In this document: piece by piece, positions 25,370 to 33,988 of the stretch
Numbering within the stretch: position 1 is the stretch's first letter
Layout of the letters: every line of letters starts with the position of its first letter
Assembly (NCBI GenBank): GCA_045647745.1
Contig: JAZRMQ010000047.1
Location: 1-64,000, forward strand
DNA length: 64,000 nt
Direction of reading: 5' to 3'
DNA from: HGM04593 sp045647745
GTDB lineage: Bacteria; Bacteroidota; Bacteroidia; Bacteroidales; Bacteroidaceae
Position numbers and translations under genes: made by a program
The notes under the pieces: generated by a model
What the model was told of the DNA's origin: nothing
The model's input: only the letters and a program-made list of their open reading frames with translations
Database searches by the model: none

Positions 25370-26344
25370 ATGAAAAAAGTATTAAATGTAGTTTTGCTTT
25401 GTCTTGTCATTGCGCTTGTTTATGCAAACTTTAGTAGCGTAAATGCGCCACTCGATTTCGACAAGCAGCGTGTTGAGCGTGATCAGGTTGTCATTGAGCG
25501 CCTTATTGACATTAGAACAGCGCAGGTGGAGTATCGTGCGCAGAACGGCAGATATGCAGCTACTTTTGACGAATTGATCTCTTTCCTCGATGACAGTATG
25601 AAGGTTGTGAACAAGACCTACATCCTCAATGACAAGCAGTTGGCATTGGTTAGAGATTTTAAGGTTGAGGATACAAAACCAAAGGATGCTGATGCAATGT
25701 CTTTCTCCGAGGATGAGGCCGACCAGATTGTCCTCAATATCCTTGCCGATGACAACAAGAAAAACCAGCAGAAGAATGCTAAGAGAATTGAAAGACTTGA
25801 TGCCTTGTATCGTCGCGACACAATTATGGTTATGAGCGTTGATACAGTTGTTGTTGATGGTGTTGAGAGACTTGATACAACAATGAAACCGGTTGTTGAC
25901 GCTACAATGATTGCCGAAGCCTTCCATCGCGATACAATCCGTTTGGCATACGTTGATACTCTATATCACAACTCGGCTTATGATATTCAGCAGTTGAGAT
26001 ATATCCCATTCAGTCAGGATAGCACTGGTGCACCAATTGAGTTTGTTCTAAAGGCAGATAGTATTCAGCCAAATGCTCAGGCTAACCGCAAGGCTGGTGG
26101 TTACATTCAGGTATTTGAGGCACGCGCCGATTTTGTACACTACCTCAAGGGCTTGAACGAGCAGGAACTTAACAACTATCTTTTGCAGGTTGTTACCAAT
26201 GGAACAGAGTATAGAGAGGAACTCCGACTCGACAAGAATGGCGAGCCTTTGATGGGTGCTAATGGTGTGCTCAAGAGACTTATCCCTTGTCGCAAGGTTG
26301 GTGACGTTACCAAGAATAACAACAACGCTGGTAACTGGCCCTAA
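25370..26344 (+). CDS. Membrane-anchored pseudopilin-like protein
   Basis: A 324-aa protein with a single N-terminal hydrophobic helix (VLNVVLLCLVIALVYANF, about 4-21) followed by a long extracytoplasmic part. Residues 42-72 (ERLIDIRTAQVEYRAQNG then RYAATFDELISFL) resemble the region after the helix in type II pseudopilins, where a helix leads into an NGRYP-like loop. There is no prepilin peptidase motif (no GFTLIE). The remainder is polar with short repeats of RDTI..VDT type and ends in NNAGNWP. The first gene of an operon with DUF3822 (5-bp gap) and rsmD. It looks like a Bacteroidales-conserved protein without a known function. Confidence 0.7.
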   Translation: MKKVLNVVLLCLVIALVYANFSSVNAPLDFDKQRVERDQVVIERLIDIRTAQVEYRAQNGRYAATFDELISFLDDSMKVVNKTYILNDKQLALVRDFKVEDTKPKDADAMSFSEDEADQIVLNILADDNKKNQQKNAKRIERLDALYRRDTIMVMSVDTVVVDGVERLDTTMKPVVDATMIAEAFHRDTIRLAYVDTLYHNSAYDIQQLRYIPFSQDSTGAPIEFVLKADSIQPNAQANRKAGGYIQVFEARADFVHYLKGLNEQELNNYLLQVVTNGTEYREELRLDKNGEPLMGANGVLKRLIPCRKVGDVTKNNNNAGNWP

Positions 26345-26349
26345 TCAGA

Positions 26350-27153
26350 ATGGTAAAGGATAACATTCAAAATAAAACATTATCCATTCGTATCAGTACG
26401 GATGGATTTTGTTTTTGCAGCTATACACCATCGTTGCCAGAGTCGCTAAAATATTTCTTCTATAAACCCGAGAAGGGGCTAACGCTGACAATAAATCTAC
26501 AAAAGGCTGTCGAGCAATGCCCGTTTATTTCGCTGGGCGAGCATTATGATGTTAAGGTTATTGTAGAGACCGAAGAGTTTACTACAATACCGGTTGAATA
26601 TGATGATAAGCAGGATTATAAACCTTTCTATCGTCTATGCTTCCCAAAAAACGATGCACGAGTGGAGATTGTAGCCAATAGATTAACGGCTCAGGGGGTG
26701 ACAGTGCTGTTTCCCGTAGAAAAGTCTCTGTATGAGCGCTTGCAACAGCTTGGCGACATTACATTCTATTCTACATTGAGTATATTGCTTGGCTTAATGA
26801 CAAGTAAACCGGTAGCCGAGGAGCGTTATATGCTTGCCTTCTTTCAGGGTAACCTTTCATTTTTTATCTCAATACAAGATGGCCGCTTGAGGCTTGCCAA
26901 TGCCTTCAGATGCGATGATGGACAAGATGCAATATATTATCTGTTGAGTATATGGAAAGAGCAGGGCTTGTCGCAAGAGGATGATACGCTCTATCTTTGT
27001 GGCGACAAGGGGGTTGAGCAGAATATGCTGACTATCGGGCGCTTTATAAATAGGTGTAAGCGTATGAATGCGAATGAGCTTTTTCCCTCGACTTTGTTGA
27101 ACAAGATGGAGGGTATTCCCTTTGATTTACAGTCATTGATACTATGCGAATAA
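26350..27153 (+). CDS. DUF3822 family protein
   Basis: A 267-aa soluble protein of the Bacteroidota-specific DUF3822 family, whose fold is, as far as I recall, actin/ASKHA-like and related to PilM-type proteins. N-terminal LSIRISTDGFCFCSYTPS (about 12-29) is the opening beta-hairpin strand pair. FFQGNLSFFISIQDGRLRLANAF in the middle is the second subdomain's strand pair. No clear phosphate loop is visible. It lies between a pilin-like membrane protein and rsmD, and overlaps rsmD by 10 bp. A PilM-like fold next to a pilin-like protein is suggestive, but the role is unknown. Confidence 0.8.
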   Translation: MVKDNIQNKTLSIRISTDGFCFCSYTPSLPESLKYFFYKPEKGLTLTINLQKAVEQCPFISLGEHYDVKVIVETEEFTTIPVEYDDKQDYKPFYRLCFPKNDARVEIVANRLTAQGVTVLFPVEKSLYERLQQLGDITFYSTLSILLGLMTSKPVAEERYMLAFFQGNLSFFISIQDGRLRLANAFRCDDGQDAIYYLLSIWKEQGLSQEDDTLYLCGDKGVEQNMLTIGRFINRCKRMNANELFPSTLLNKMEGIPFDLQSLILCE

Positions 27154-27680
27154 TTAGTGGAAAATATAAAGGTCGTCATTTTGATGTGCCCCGAAATTTC
27201 AAGGCACGTCCTACGACCGATTTTGCCAAGGAGAACCTTTTTAATATCCTTGCCAATATTGTTGATTTTGAAGAGATGTCAGTGCTCGATTTTTTTGCCG
27301 GCACTGGTAGCATCAGTCTTGAATTTCTTTCGCGCGGGTGCTTGGCAGTTACCTCTGTCGAGATGGATGCGCAGCACGTAGCACACCTTAAGAAAACAGC
27401 AGCAGTTCTTGGCGATGATGCTTGGAGTGTTGTGCGTGACGATGTCTTTCGCTATATTCGTCGTTGTCCGGCGGCTTATGATATTGTCTTTGCCGATCCT
27501 CCATACGCCCTGAAGGAGCTTAAGGATATTCCCGACCTTGTGCTTGCCGGAGGGCTGCTGAAGAGTGGTGGTATATTGGTCTTTGAGCACGGCAAGGATA
27601 ATGATTTTAGTGCACACCCCAATTTCTTTAGGCACGTTGCATACGGTAGTGTGAATTTTAGCTTTTTCGAGAAAAAGTGA
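27144..27680 (+). CDS. rsmD: 16S rRNA (guanine966-N2)-methyltransferase
   Basis: A 178-aa SAM-dependent methyltransferase that modifies G966 of 16S rRNA in the small subunit. Starts MRIISGKYKGRHFDVP, the family's opening. The SAM-binding motif is LDFFAGTGSISLE (48-60) and the catalytic N-methylase motif is DPPY (118-121). RPTTDFAKENLFNIL at 22-36 is the RsmD signature. The ATG lies inside the DUF3822 coding end (10-bp overlap), so translation is probably coupled. A strong bidirectional terminator follows. Confidence 0.96.
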   Translation: MRIISGKYKGRHFDVPRNFKARPTTDFAKENLFNILANIVDFEEMSVLDFFAGTGSISLEFLSRGCLAVTSVEMDAQHVAHLKKTAAVLGDDAWSVVRDDVFRYIRRCPAAYDIVFADPPYALKELKDIPDLVLAGGLLKSGGILVFEHGKDNDFSAHPNFFRHVAYGSVNFSFFEKK

Positions 27681-27696
27681 GAGATATAATAAAGTT

Positions 27697-27734
27697 GAAC
27701 AAAAAATGCAGGCTTTTGCCTGCATTTTTTGTTC
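27697..27734. terminator. Bidirectional terminator
   Basis: Perfect 17-bp stem (27697-27713 with 27718-27734, core AAATGCAGGC) with TTTT loop and A/T runs built into the arms. Separates rsmD from rel. Confidence 0.95.
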
Positions 27735-29971
27735 TATCCGATACGTGCAATGGTTTTTATGTTGTTGATTTTTTTCAAATTCTCACAGATATTCTTTACA
27801 TCCTGAACGTCGTGCACATTTACCCAAAATGTTCCTTCAAAGATTCCGTTATTGCTCTCAATGTGCATCTTTTGTATGTTGGCATTTAACTGCTGTGAGA
27901 TTATGGTTGTAATCTGGTGCAGAATACCCATATCATCTATGCCGGTTATCTGGATGGGGACGACAAAATAGAGTTGTTTGTGTGTCTCCCAAGTGGCTGC
28001 CAATATTCGGTCGCCGTGACTGCTTTTCAGGGTGTTTGCAACGTGGCAGTTACGCTTGTGGATGATAATCTGTTTCTGTTCATTGTAGTACCCCAGCACA
28101 TCATCGCCCGGTATTGGATGGCAACAGTCGGCAATGATATATCCGTTTTTCAGGTTCTCTTCGGTGAGGTTTATTGGTGTCTTATGGTCCAGAATATCGT
28201 AACTCTTTACCTCTTTGTTCTCCTCCTCCTTCTTTTTATCGCGGTTGAATGAGAACAGTGATTGAAGGCTGAATTTCTTGTTCCCAAGCAGTGTGTCTTT
28301 ATCCTCGTTGCCTAATATCACAGTTCCTTTGCCAATGGCTACAAGCAGCTCGTCGCGGTCGTTGAGTTTGTGTAACTTCCACAACTTTTCGATATTTCCC
28401 AGATAATTGCTTAATCCCTCTTTTTCAAGGAAGAGGTTCAGTTTTTCTTCACCTTCTCTTTGCAAGATGCGCTGTTGACGGCGCAGCTCGGCCTGTATCT
28501 TTGCGCGCGCTTTTGCTGTGGTTACGAATGACAGCCAGCTATCATCGACGCGCGATGAGTTTGAGGTAAGAATCTCTACTTGGTCGCCACTTTGCAGCTG
28601 GTGGCTCATTGGCACAAGCCTGTGATTGACTTTTGCACCAATGCAATGGTTGCCGAGGAATGTGTGTATGCTGTATGCAAGGTCCAGTGCAGTACAATTC
28701 TGCGGCATTGTCTTTATCTCGCCCTTTGGGGTAAAGACAAAAATTTCGGTTGCGTAGAGGTTGAGCTTGATGGTGTCGAGGAAATCGAGCGCGTTAGGCT
28801 GTGGGTCATCAAGAATCTCTTTTATGGTGTGCAACCAATTCTCGAGCTGGTCGTCGTTGGTGTTGTCGTTCTCACTCTTGTATTTCCAATGTGCGGCAAT
28901 ACCTCTCTCGGCGACTTCATTCATCTTTTCGCTACGAATCTGAACCTCTATCCACTCGCCGCGTTGGCTCATAAAGGTTGCGTGCAGCGCTTTGTATCCG
29001 TTTGCTCGTGGCTTGTTAACCCAATCGCGCAATCGGTCGGGGTGGGCGTTATATAGCTTTGTGAGGGCGATATAAATATTAAAACACTCGTTGTTCTCGT
29101 TCTCTCCATCGCGTGGAGTGAATATGATGCGCACGGCAAGAATATCAAAGATATCCTCGAATGCCACGTGCTTTTTTTGCATCTTGTTCCAGATGGAGTA
29201 GGGAGATTTTACACGGCCTATGATGTGGTATTTCAATCCCATTGCGTCCAGTTGCTCGCAGATGGGTTGTGTGAACTCATTGTAAAGAATATCACGCTCG
29301 TTTTGCGTCTTTTCGATTTTCTTCTCTATGCGTGCATACTCTTCGGGGTGTTCGTATTTGAAGCTCAAATTCTCAAGCTCGGTCTTTATTCGGCTTAGTC
29401 CCAAGCGGTAGGCGATAGGGGCATAAATGTACAATGTCTCTCCCGCAATCTTGTACTGCTTGTTTATCTGCATATATTTCAGTGTGCGCATATTATGCAG
29501 ACGGTCGGCGATTTTTATGAGTATAACACGTATATCCTCGCTCATTGTGAGCAGGAGCTTTTTAAAATTCTCAGCTTGCTGTGATGCGTGTGCGCCGAAC
29601 ACTCCTCCCGAGATTTTTGTAAGGCCGTCAACAATGTCGGCAATCTTGTCGCCAAAGAGGTTGCGTATATCTTCGATGGTGTAGTCTGTATCTTCAACAA
29701 CGTCGTGTAGCAGAGCAGCACAGATAGATGTTGAGCCAAGGCCAATCTCTTTGCATACAATGCGTGCTACGGCAAGTGGGTGCATTATGTAGGGCTCACC
29801 GCTGTGTCGTTTGACGCCACGATGTGCCTGACGAGCAAAATTAAATGCTTTTGTTATCAGTTCAACTTTTTTGCGATGCTGGGATGCCAGATAAATATCC
29901 AGCAATTCCTGAAAGGCGGCATTTATTGCAGCCTCTTCATCAATGCTTTTTATCTCGTCGTAGTTCTCCAT
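27734..29971 (-). CDS. rel: Bifunctional (p)ppGpp synthetase/hydrolase (Rel/SpoT)
   Basis: A 745-aa RelA/SpoT homologue that makes and degrades the alarmone (p)ppGpp. The N-terminal HD hydrolase has HSGEPYIMHPLAVA and ALLHDVVEDTDYT, with the His-Asp pair and the following Glu-Asp intact. The synthetase domain carries GRVKSPYSIWNKM, EDIFDILAVRIIF and RGIAAHWKYK. A TGS domain (IFVFTPKGEIKTMPQ) and a C-terminal ACT domain (about 670-745) follow. Both catalytic sites look complete, so a bifunctional enzyme is expected. It is the last gene of the parA-parB-DUF5683-transglycosylase-rel operon, with a 4-bp gap to the transglycosylase gene. Confidence 0.95.
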   Translation of the reverse strand: MENYDEIKSIDEEAAINAAFQELLDIYLASQHRKKVELITKAFNFARQAHRGVKRHSGEPYIMHPLAVARIVCKEIGLGSTSICAALLHDVVEDTDYTIEDIRNLFGDKIADIVDGLTKISGGVFGAHASQQAENFKKLLLTMSEDIRVILIKIADRLHNMRTLKYMQINKQYKIAGETLYIYAPIAYRLGLSRIKTELENLSFKYEHPEEYARIEKKIEKTQNERDILYNEFTQPICEQLDAMGLKYHIIGRVKSPYSIWNKMQKKHVAFEDIFDILAVRIIFTPRDGENENNECFNIYIALTKLYNAHPDRLRDWVNKPRANGYKALHATFMSQRGEWIEVQIRSEKMNEVAERGIAAHWKYKSENDNTNDDQLENWLHTIKEILDDPQPNALDFLDTIKLNLYATEIFVFTPKGEIKTMPQNCTALDLAYSIHTFLGNHCIGAKVNHRLVPMSHQLQSGDQVEILTSNSSRVDDSWLSFVTTAKARAKIQAELRRQQRILQREGEEKLNLFLEKEGLSNYLGNIEKLWKLHKLNDRDELLVAIGKGTVILGNEDKDTLLGNKKFSLQSLFSFNRDKKKEEENKEVKSYDILDHKTPINLTEENLKNGYIIADCCHPIPGDDVLGYYNEQKQIIIHKRNCHVANTLKSSHGDRILAATWETHKQLYFVVPIQITGIDDMGILHQITTIISQQLNANIQKMHIESNNGIFEGTFWVNVHDVQDVKNICENLKKINNIKTIARIG

Positions 29972-29975
29972 TGCA

Positions 29976-31334
29976 TTACTTGTAAATTCTCAGATATTTG
30001 CCCGCACGAATGTTCGAATTGCGCAAATTGTTCCATTTCATAATCTGCTTCACCGAAACTCGATATTTTAGAGCAATAGCTCCTAATGTTTCACCATTTT
30101 TGATTTTGTGACGTATGAGATTACCTGCTCCGTTATTCTCTTTTGCCTCTTTGAGCATCTTTTCAATGTCGCTCTTTGGGAAATATTTATCGGCATTGTG
30201 CTTGTAGACGGTGTCCTCTTTTTCAATAAACTTTGTTACGGAGTTGTTTGTCAGGCGCAATATATAGGTCTCATTTTCTCCGGGGATAATATCTTTCAAA
30301 TATTGAGGGTTCAGGGTGCGTATCTCTTCAATATCAATTCCGCACACCTCTGCAATTTGATTAAAGTGAAGGTTCTTGTTTATTTGTATTGTGTCTGTTG
30401 TTACGGGCAGGTTGGGCTCCATTGGGCATATTCCGTGGTCTTCGTAATATGTCATTATGTAGCTTGCTGCAATAAAGCCGGGTAGGTAACCGCGTGTCTC
30501 GCGTGGCAGCCAAGGATATATTTTCCAAAAGTCGGTATTTCCGCCTGAACGCTTGATGGCTTTCTTGATATTGCCCGGGCCGCAGTTGTAGGCTGCAATG
30601 GCAAGTTCCCAGCTTTGGAACATATCGTAGAGGTCCTTCAAATAGAGCAGGGCTGCTTTTGTCGATTTTGCCGGGTCAAAGCGCTCGTCGATATAGTTAT
30701 TTGCCTTTAAATCGTACAGTTTACCTGTGGTGAACATAAATTGCCACAATCCTTTGGCGCCCATTCTTGATGCGGCTCTTGGGTTCATTGCCGATTCAAT
30801 TATTGGCAGATATTTTAGCTCGTGTGGCACGCCAAGGCGGTCAATCTCCTCTTCGATTATGGGAAAATAGTATTCCGAAATTCCAAGCAGATACGATACT
30901 TGTGAGCGTCCGTTCTTTGTGTAGCGGTCGATGCAAGCGCGCACCATATTATTGTAGGGCATTCTGACAATTGTGGGCAGTGCCGCCAAACGTTTGGCGT
31001 ACATTGTATCTGTTATGGGGATTGACTCCGAACCATCGCAGTCGAGTTTGTTGAGCATATTGCGTGCTTGCCAACTATTCAACAGGCTGTCGATATTGGC
31101 ATTCATACTCTCCGGGATTTCAAAAGTGTAGCCGTTGCCAGTCATTGTGTCAAGGTCTACCTCGTATTTCACATTGGTGGCAATGGTTTGCGGTGTGGTA
31201 TATGGTATCCAAATGCTGTCGGCAATCTCTTCGCTCGCTACCTCCTCAACTTTTTGTGTGCTTTTGAATAGGTTGCAGGAGTGTAGTGTGACAAGAGCTG
31301 CCAAAATGGTTATTATGGTTTTTATTCTCTTCAT
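29976..31334 (-). CDS. Lytic murein transglycosylase lipoprotein with LysM (MltD-like)
   Basis: A 452-aa outer-membrane lipoprotein. The signal ends in LVTLHSC with Cys20 lipidated. The SLT domain (about 165-300) has the catalytic Glu180 in PIIESAMNPRA, then GAKGLWQFM and AIAAYNCGPGNIKKAI. Two LysM peptidoglycan-binding modules follow: a degenerate one around 335-375 and a clear one at 408-452 (HKIKNGETLGAIALKYR). It cleaves the glycan strand to 1,6-anhydromuramyl products. It lies 6 bp after the DUF5683 gene in the par operon. Confidence 0.93.
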   Translation of the reverse strand: MKRIKTIITILAALVTLHSCNLFKSTQKVEEVASEEIADSIWIPYTTPQTIATNVKYEVDLDTMTGNGYTFEIPESMNANIDSLLNSWQARNMLNKLDCDGSESIPITDTMYAKRLAALPTIVRMPYNNMVRACIDRYTKNGRSQVSYLLGISEYYFPIIEEEIDRLGVPHELKYLPIIESAMNPRAASRMGAKGLWQFMFTTGKLYDLKANNYIDERFDPAKSTKAALLYLKDLYDMFQSWELAIAAYNCGPGNIKKAIKRSGGNTDFWKIYPWLPRETRGYLPGFIAASYIMTYYEDHGICPMEPNLPVTTDTIQINKNLHFNQIAEVCGIDIEEIRTLNPQYLKDIIPGENETYILRLTNNSVTKFIEKEDTVYKHNADKYFPKSDIEKMLKEAKENNGAGNLIRHKIKNGETLGAIALKYRVSVKQIMKWNNLRNSNIRAGKYLRIYK

Positions 31335-31340
31335 TGTGTA

Positions 31341-32111
31341 TTAAAATCTGATATTGCAGTTAAAGCCATAGTAATCCTTGTTGTACATCTGCCTGCTGTC
31401 GATTATCTGTGGCTCAATGCTGAGATGTATATCCTCGCTGATGTCAAAATTAGACAACTGTGCATCTACATAAGCATCGATTACCGATAGGGCATACACT
31501 CCAATGAAGGAGAATATGCTCAAATCGCGCCAACGGCGATAGCGGTCCTTCCTTTTTTTGAACACTCCTTTCAGATACTCTTTGTTTGCTTCGTAATCGT
31601 ATCCGTGGCGAAAGAAATCTTTGTAGGAGTTGGTGTTTGGGTCGCTGTCCATTATATCGAGATAGGCCTGACGATAGTCCTTGTACATCTGTCCGTTCCA
31701 GTTGTAGGCATAGAGGCAACCAACAAATCCGCCGTAAACAATCGGCAGCTTCCAGAATTTGCGATTGTAAATCTGTCCGCCTCCGGGGATTGCCAAAGCA
31801 AGCCAAGTGGCTGTTGTTGGGTCGGGTTTTCTAATTGTTATTCTGTTAGCGCCTGTTTGCTTGGTGGGGGCAGGGAGTTTAATGCTATCGGGGCTGTTTG
31901 CAGCTGTAATCTCCCGGTATGTGCTGTCCAAAGTTAAAATATTGGGCATTGTTGCTCTTAAATCCTTAACACTTAGTGTGTCTTTTTGGATTGTCAGCAG
32001 TGTGGTGTCGGTTGTCGCTGTATGCAGTGTCTGTGCAGTGATATTTGTTGCCAGCATTGTGAGTAATGCGACAACAATCATAAACTTATATGTAAGTTTT
32101 TTTATAATCAC
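31341..32111 (-). CDS. DUF5683 family envelope protein
   Basis: A 256-aa protein with a signal peptide (KFMIVVALLTMLATNITAQ) and a low-complexity Thr/Ser-rich stretch (28-90). The DUF5683 core follows: TWLALAIPGGGQIYNRKFWKLPIVYGGFVGCLY, given here as TWLALAIPGGGQIYNRKFW plus the rest at about 105-137. A further membrane segment is FSFIGVYALSVIDAYVDAQL. The family is Bacteroidota-specific, predicted in the outer envelope, and of unknown function. The C-terminus (GFNCNIRF) ends in Phe. It lies between parB and the transglycosylase. Confidence 0.85.
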   Translation of the reverse strand: MIIKKLTYKFMIVVALLTMLATNITAQTLHTATTDTTLLTIQKDTLSVKDLRATMPNILTLDSTYREITAANSPDSIKLPAPTKQTGANRITIRKPDPTTATWLALAIPGGGQIYNRKFWKLPIVYGGFVGCLYAYNWNGQMYKDYRQAYLDIMDSDPNTNSYKDFFRHGYDYEANKEYLKGVFKKRKDRYRRWRDLSIFSFIGVYALSVIDAYVDAQLSNFDISEDIHLSIEPQIIDSRQMYNKDYYGFNCNIRF

Positions 32112-32117
32112 TGCGGG

Positions 32118-33002
32118 TTATTTGTTTAGTCGGTCAAAGATTGATATGATACGTTCCAACTCTTTTTCGTTCTTGAACTTTATGCTTATTTTTCCACTGC
32201 CTTTAGCCGAGCAAGTCATCTGCACCGGTGTCTGGAAAAAGTTTGTAAGTTGTTTTTTCAACTGGTGGAAGGCTGCATCTTGTTTTTTCTCGGCGCTCTT
32301 TTTCTTGTTGTCATTTTTTGCTTCTCCGCCTTCTTTTATGCGTCGCACCATCTCCTCAACCTCGCGCACAGAGTAACTGTTCTTCTCAATGTCGTGGAAG
32401 AGGGCTATTTGGTCGCTGTGTGAGTCGAGCGACAACAGGGCCTTGGCGTGGCCCATATCAATTCTCTTCTCTTTGAGCGCGACTTGTATAACTGCCGGCA
32501 ATTTCAGCAGGCGAAGGAAATTTGCAATGGTTGCTCGGCCTTTTCCAATGCGTTTGCTAAGCTGCTCTTGGGAAAGGTTGTGCTGCTCAATCAGTTGCTG
32601 ATAGGCAAGGGCAATTTCAAGAGCATTCAAGTCCTCGCGCTGAATGTTCTCAATGAGAGCCATCTCCATAGTATCCTCATCATCAGCCTTCAGAATATAA
32701 GCCGGGATTGTAGTCTTTCCGGCAAGCTGCGATGCGCGGAAACGTCTCTCTCCGGCAATAATCTGATAGGTGCCATCCTCCATCTTGCGCAGTGTGATGG
32801 GTTGTATAACACCAAGCTCTTTGATTGAGTCGGCAAGCTCCTGCAGCGCCTCTTCATTAAAGTCCCGGCGTGGTTGGTTGGGATTGGCGAAGATTTTGCC
32901 AATCTCAATTTCGCCTATTGATGATGAACCCGATGTGCGAACGGCCTCGGTTGAGATGAGTGCGTCGAGTCCGCGTCCGAGTGTGAATTTCTGTTTTGCC
33001 AT
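32118..33002 (-). CDS. parB: Chromosome-partitioning protein ParB
   Basis: A 294-aa parS-binding CTPase clamp. N-terminal LGRGLDALI is followed by the motif NPNQPRRDF, the CTP-binding GERRFRAS (about 87-94) and ENIQREDLN. A central helix-turn-helix is LSQEQLSKRIGKGRATIANFLRLL. A Lys/Glu-rich linker (about 215-235) leads to the C-terminal dimerisation domain. All motifs for CTP use are present. It follows parA by 1 bp. I found no canonical 16-bp parS palindrome in this window. Confidence 0.96.
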   Translation of the reverse strand: MAKQKFTLGRGLDALISTEAVRTSGSSSIGEIEIGKIFANPNQPRRDFNEEALQELADSIKELGVIQPITLRKMEDGTYQIIAGERRFRASQLAGKTTIPAYILKADDEDTMEMALIENIQREDLNALEIALAYQQLIEQHNLSQEQLSKRIGKGRATIANFLRLLKLPAVIQVALKEKRIDMGHAKALLSLDSHSDQIALFHDIEKNSYSVREVEEMVRRIKEGGEAKNDNKKKSAEKKQDAAFHQLKKQLTNFFQTPVQMTCSAKGSGKISIKFKNEKELERIISIFDRLNK

Positions 33003-33003
33003 T

Positions 33004-33771
33004 TTAGAATTTGTTTCTGTTTAGTATTTCCTCGGCTAATGCCAAATAGTTCTTTGCACCGGTTGACTCTGCGTCGTACATAAGCGCCGGAATTCCCATA
33101 CTGGGAGCCTCGCCCAGTCTGATATTGCGCTGTATCACGGTGTTGAACACAAGTTCTCTAAAGTGCTTTTTTACTTCATTGTAAACCTGATTGCTCAGTC
33201 GCAGGCGCGAGTTGAACATAGTCAGCAAAAATCCCTCGATATCAAGCATCGGGTTGAGATTTGATTTTATGATTTTTATTGTGTTCAGCAATTTACTGAT
33301 GCCTTCGAGTGCAAAATATTCACATTGCACGGGGATAATCACTGAGTCGGCGGCAGTCAGTGAGTTTACGGTGATAAGTCCCAGTGATGGCGAGCAGTCG
33401 ATGAGGATATAATCATATCTCTCTTTGATGGGCGCCAACGCTTCGCGCATAATCTTCTCTCTGTTGGGCAGGTCGAGCATCTCAATCTCTGCACCTACAA
33501 GGTCAATGTGTGAGGGGATAATATCCAACCCTTTTACGCAGGTTGCGCTGATGCTCTCCTCGGCTACCGACTTATTTATCAAACATTCGTAAATAGAACT
33601 TTTTATCTCTCTGATATCAATGCCTAAGCCCGACGAGGCGTTTGCCTGAGGGTCGGCATCAATTACAAGAACTTTCTTTTCAAATGCGGCAAGCGACGCT
33701 GCAAGGTTAATGGCTGTAGTTGTTTTGCCAACACCTCCTTTTTGGTTTGCCAATGCTATAATCTTTCCCAT
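33004..33771 (-). CDS. parA: Chromosome-partitioning ATPase ParA (Soj)
   Basis: A 255-aa deviant Walker ATPase. The N-terminus has ALANQKGGVGKTTTAINLA (7-25, signature Lys in KGGVGKTT). VLVIDADPQANASSGLG and YDYILIDCSPSLGLITVNSL are the Walker A-prime and B regions. There is no N-terminal DNA-binding extension, so it is the chromosomal type Ib-like short form. First gene of a five-gene operon that also carries murein and stringent-response genes. Confidence 0.96.
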   Translation of the reverse strand: MGKIIALANQKGGVGKTTTAINLAASLAAFEKKVLVIDADPQANASSGLGIDIREIKSSIYECLINKSVAEESISATCVKGLDIIPSHIDLVGAEIEMLDLPNREKIMREALAPIKERYDYILIDCSPSLGLITVNSLTAADSVIIPVQCEYFALEGISKLLNTIKIIKSNLNPMLDIEGFLLTMFNSRLRLSNQVYNEVKKHFRELVFNTVIQRNIRLGEAPSMGIPALMYDAESTGAKNYLALAEEILNRNKF

Positions 33772-33842
33772 TTTGTCTCAATTATTTAGTCTTGCCGAAA
33801 ATATTTTACGGCATAGTGACAAATTCTAAAATATTACACTTG

Positions 33843-33850
33843 CAAAGGTA
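33843..33850 (-). promoter_or_regulatory. -7 box for the par operon
   Basis: Minus strand TACCTTTG, exact TAnnTTTG, about 70 nt before the parA start. Just upstream (33895-33918) are AACAG/CTGTT inverted and AAACTGTT direct repeats. Confidence 0.6.
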
Positions 33851-33927
33851 GTAAAAAAAGTTAGTCGGAGGTAAAAAATATTGTGTTACTTATTAACAGA
33901 AAACTGTTGGAAACTGTTTAAAATCAT

Positions 33928-33966
33928 AAAAAATGTTACCGTGCTTGCAAGCGCGGTAACATTTTT
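33928..33966 (-). terminator. Terminator after the GH84 gene
   Basis: AAAAATGTTACCG pairs with CGGTAACATTTTT around an inner GCTT/AAGC palindrome. In the leftward direction the T run follows the stem. It shields the par promoter from GH84 transcription. Confidence 0.92.
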
Positions 33967-33988
33967 GTGAAAACATTGGCAGGTAGTG

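Noticed and set aside
33772..33988. parS site next to parA
   Set aside because: No 16-bp palindrome close to TGTTTCACGTGAAACA was found here or elsewhere in the window by eye.
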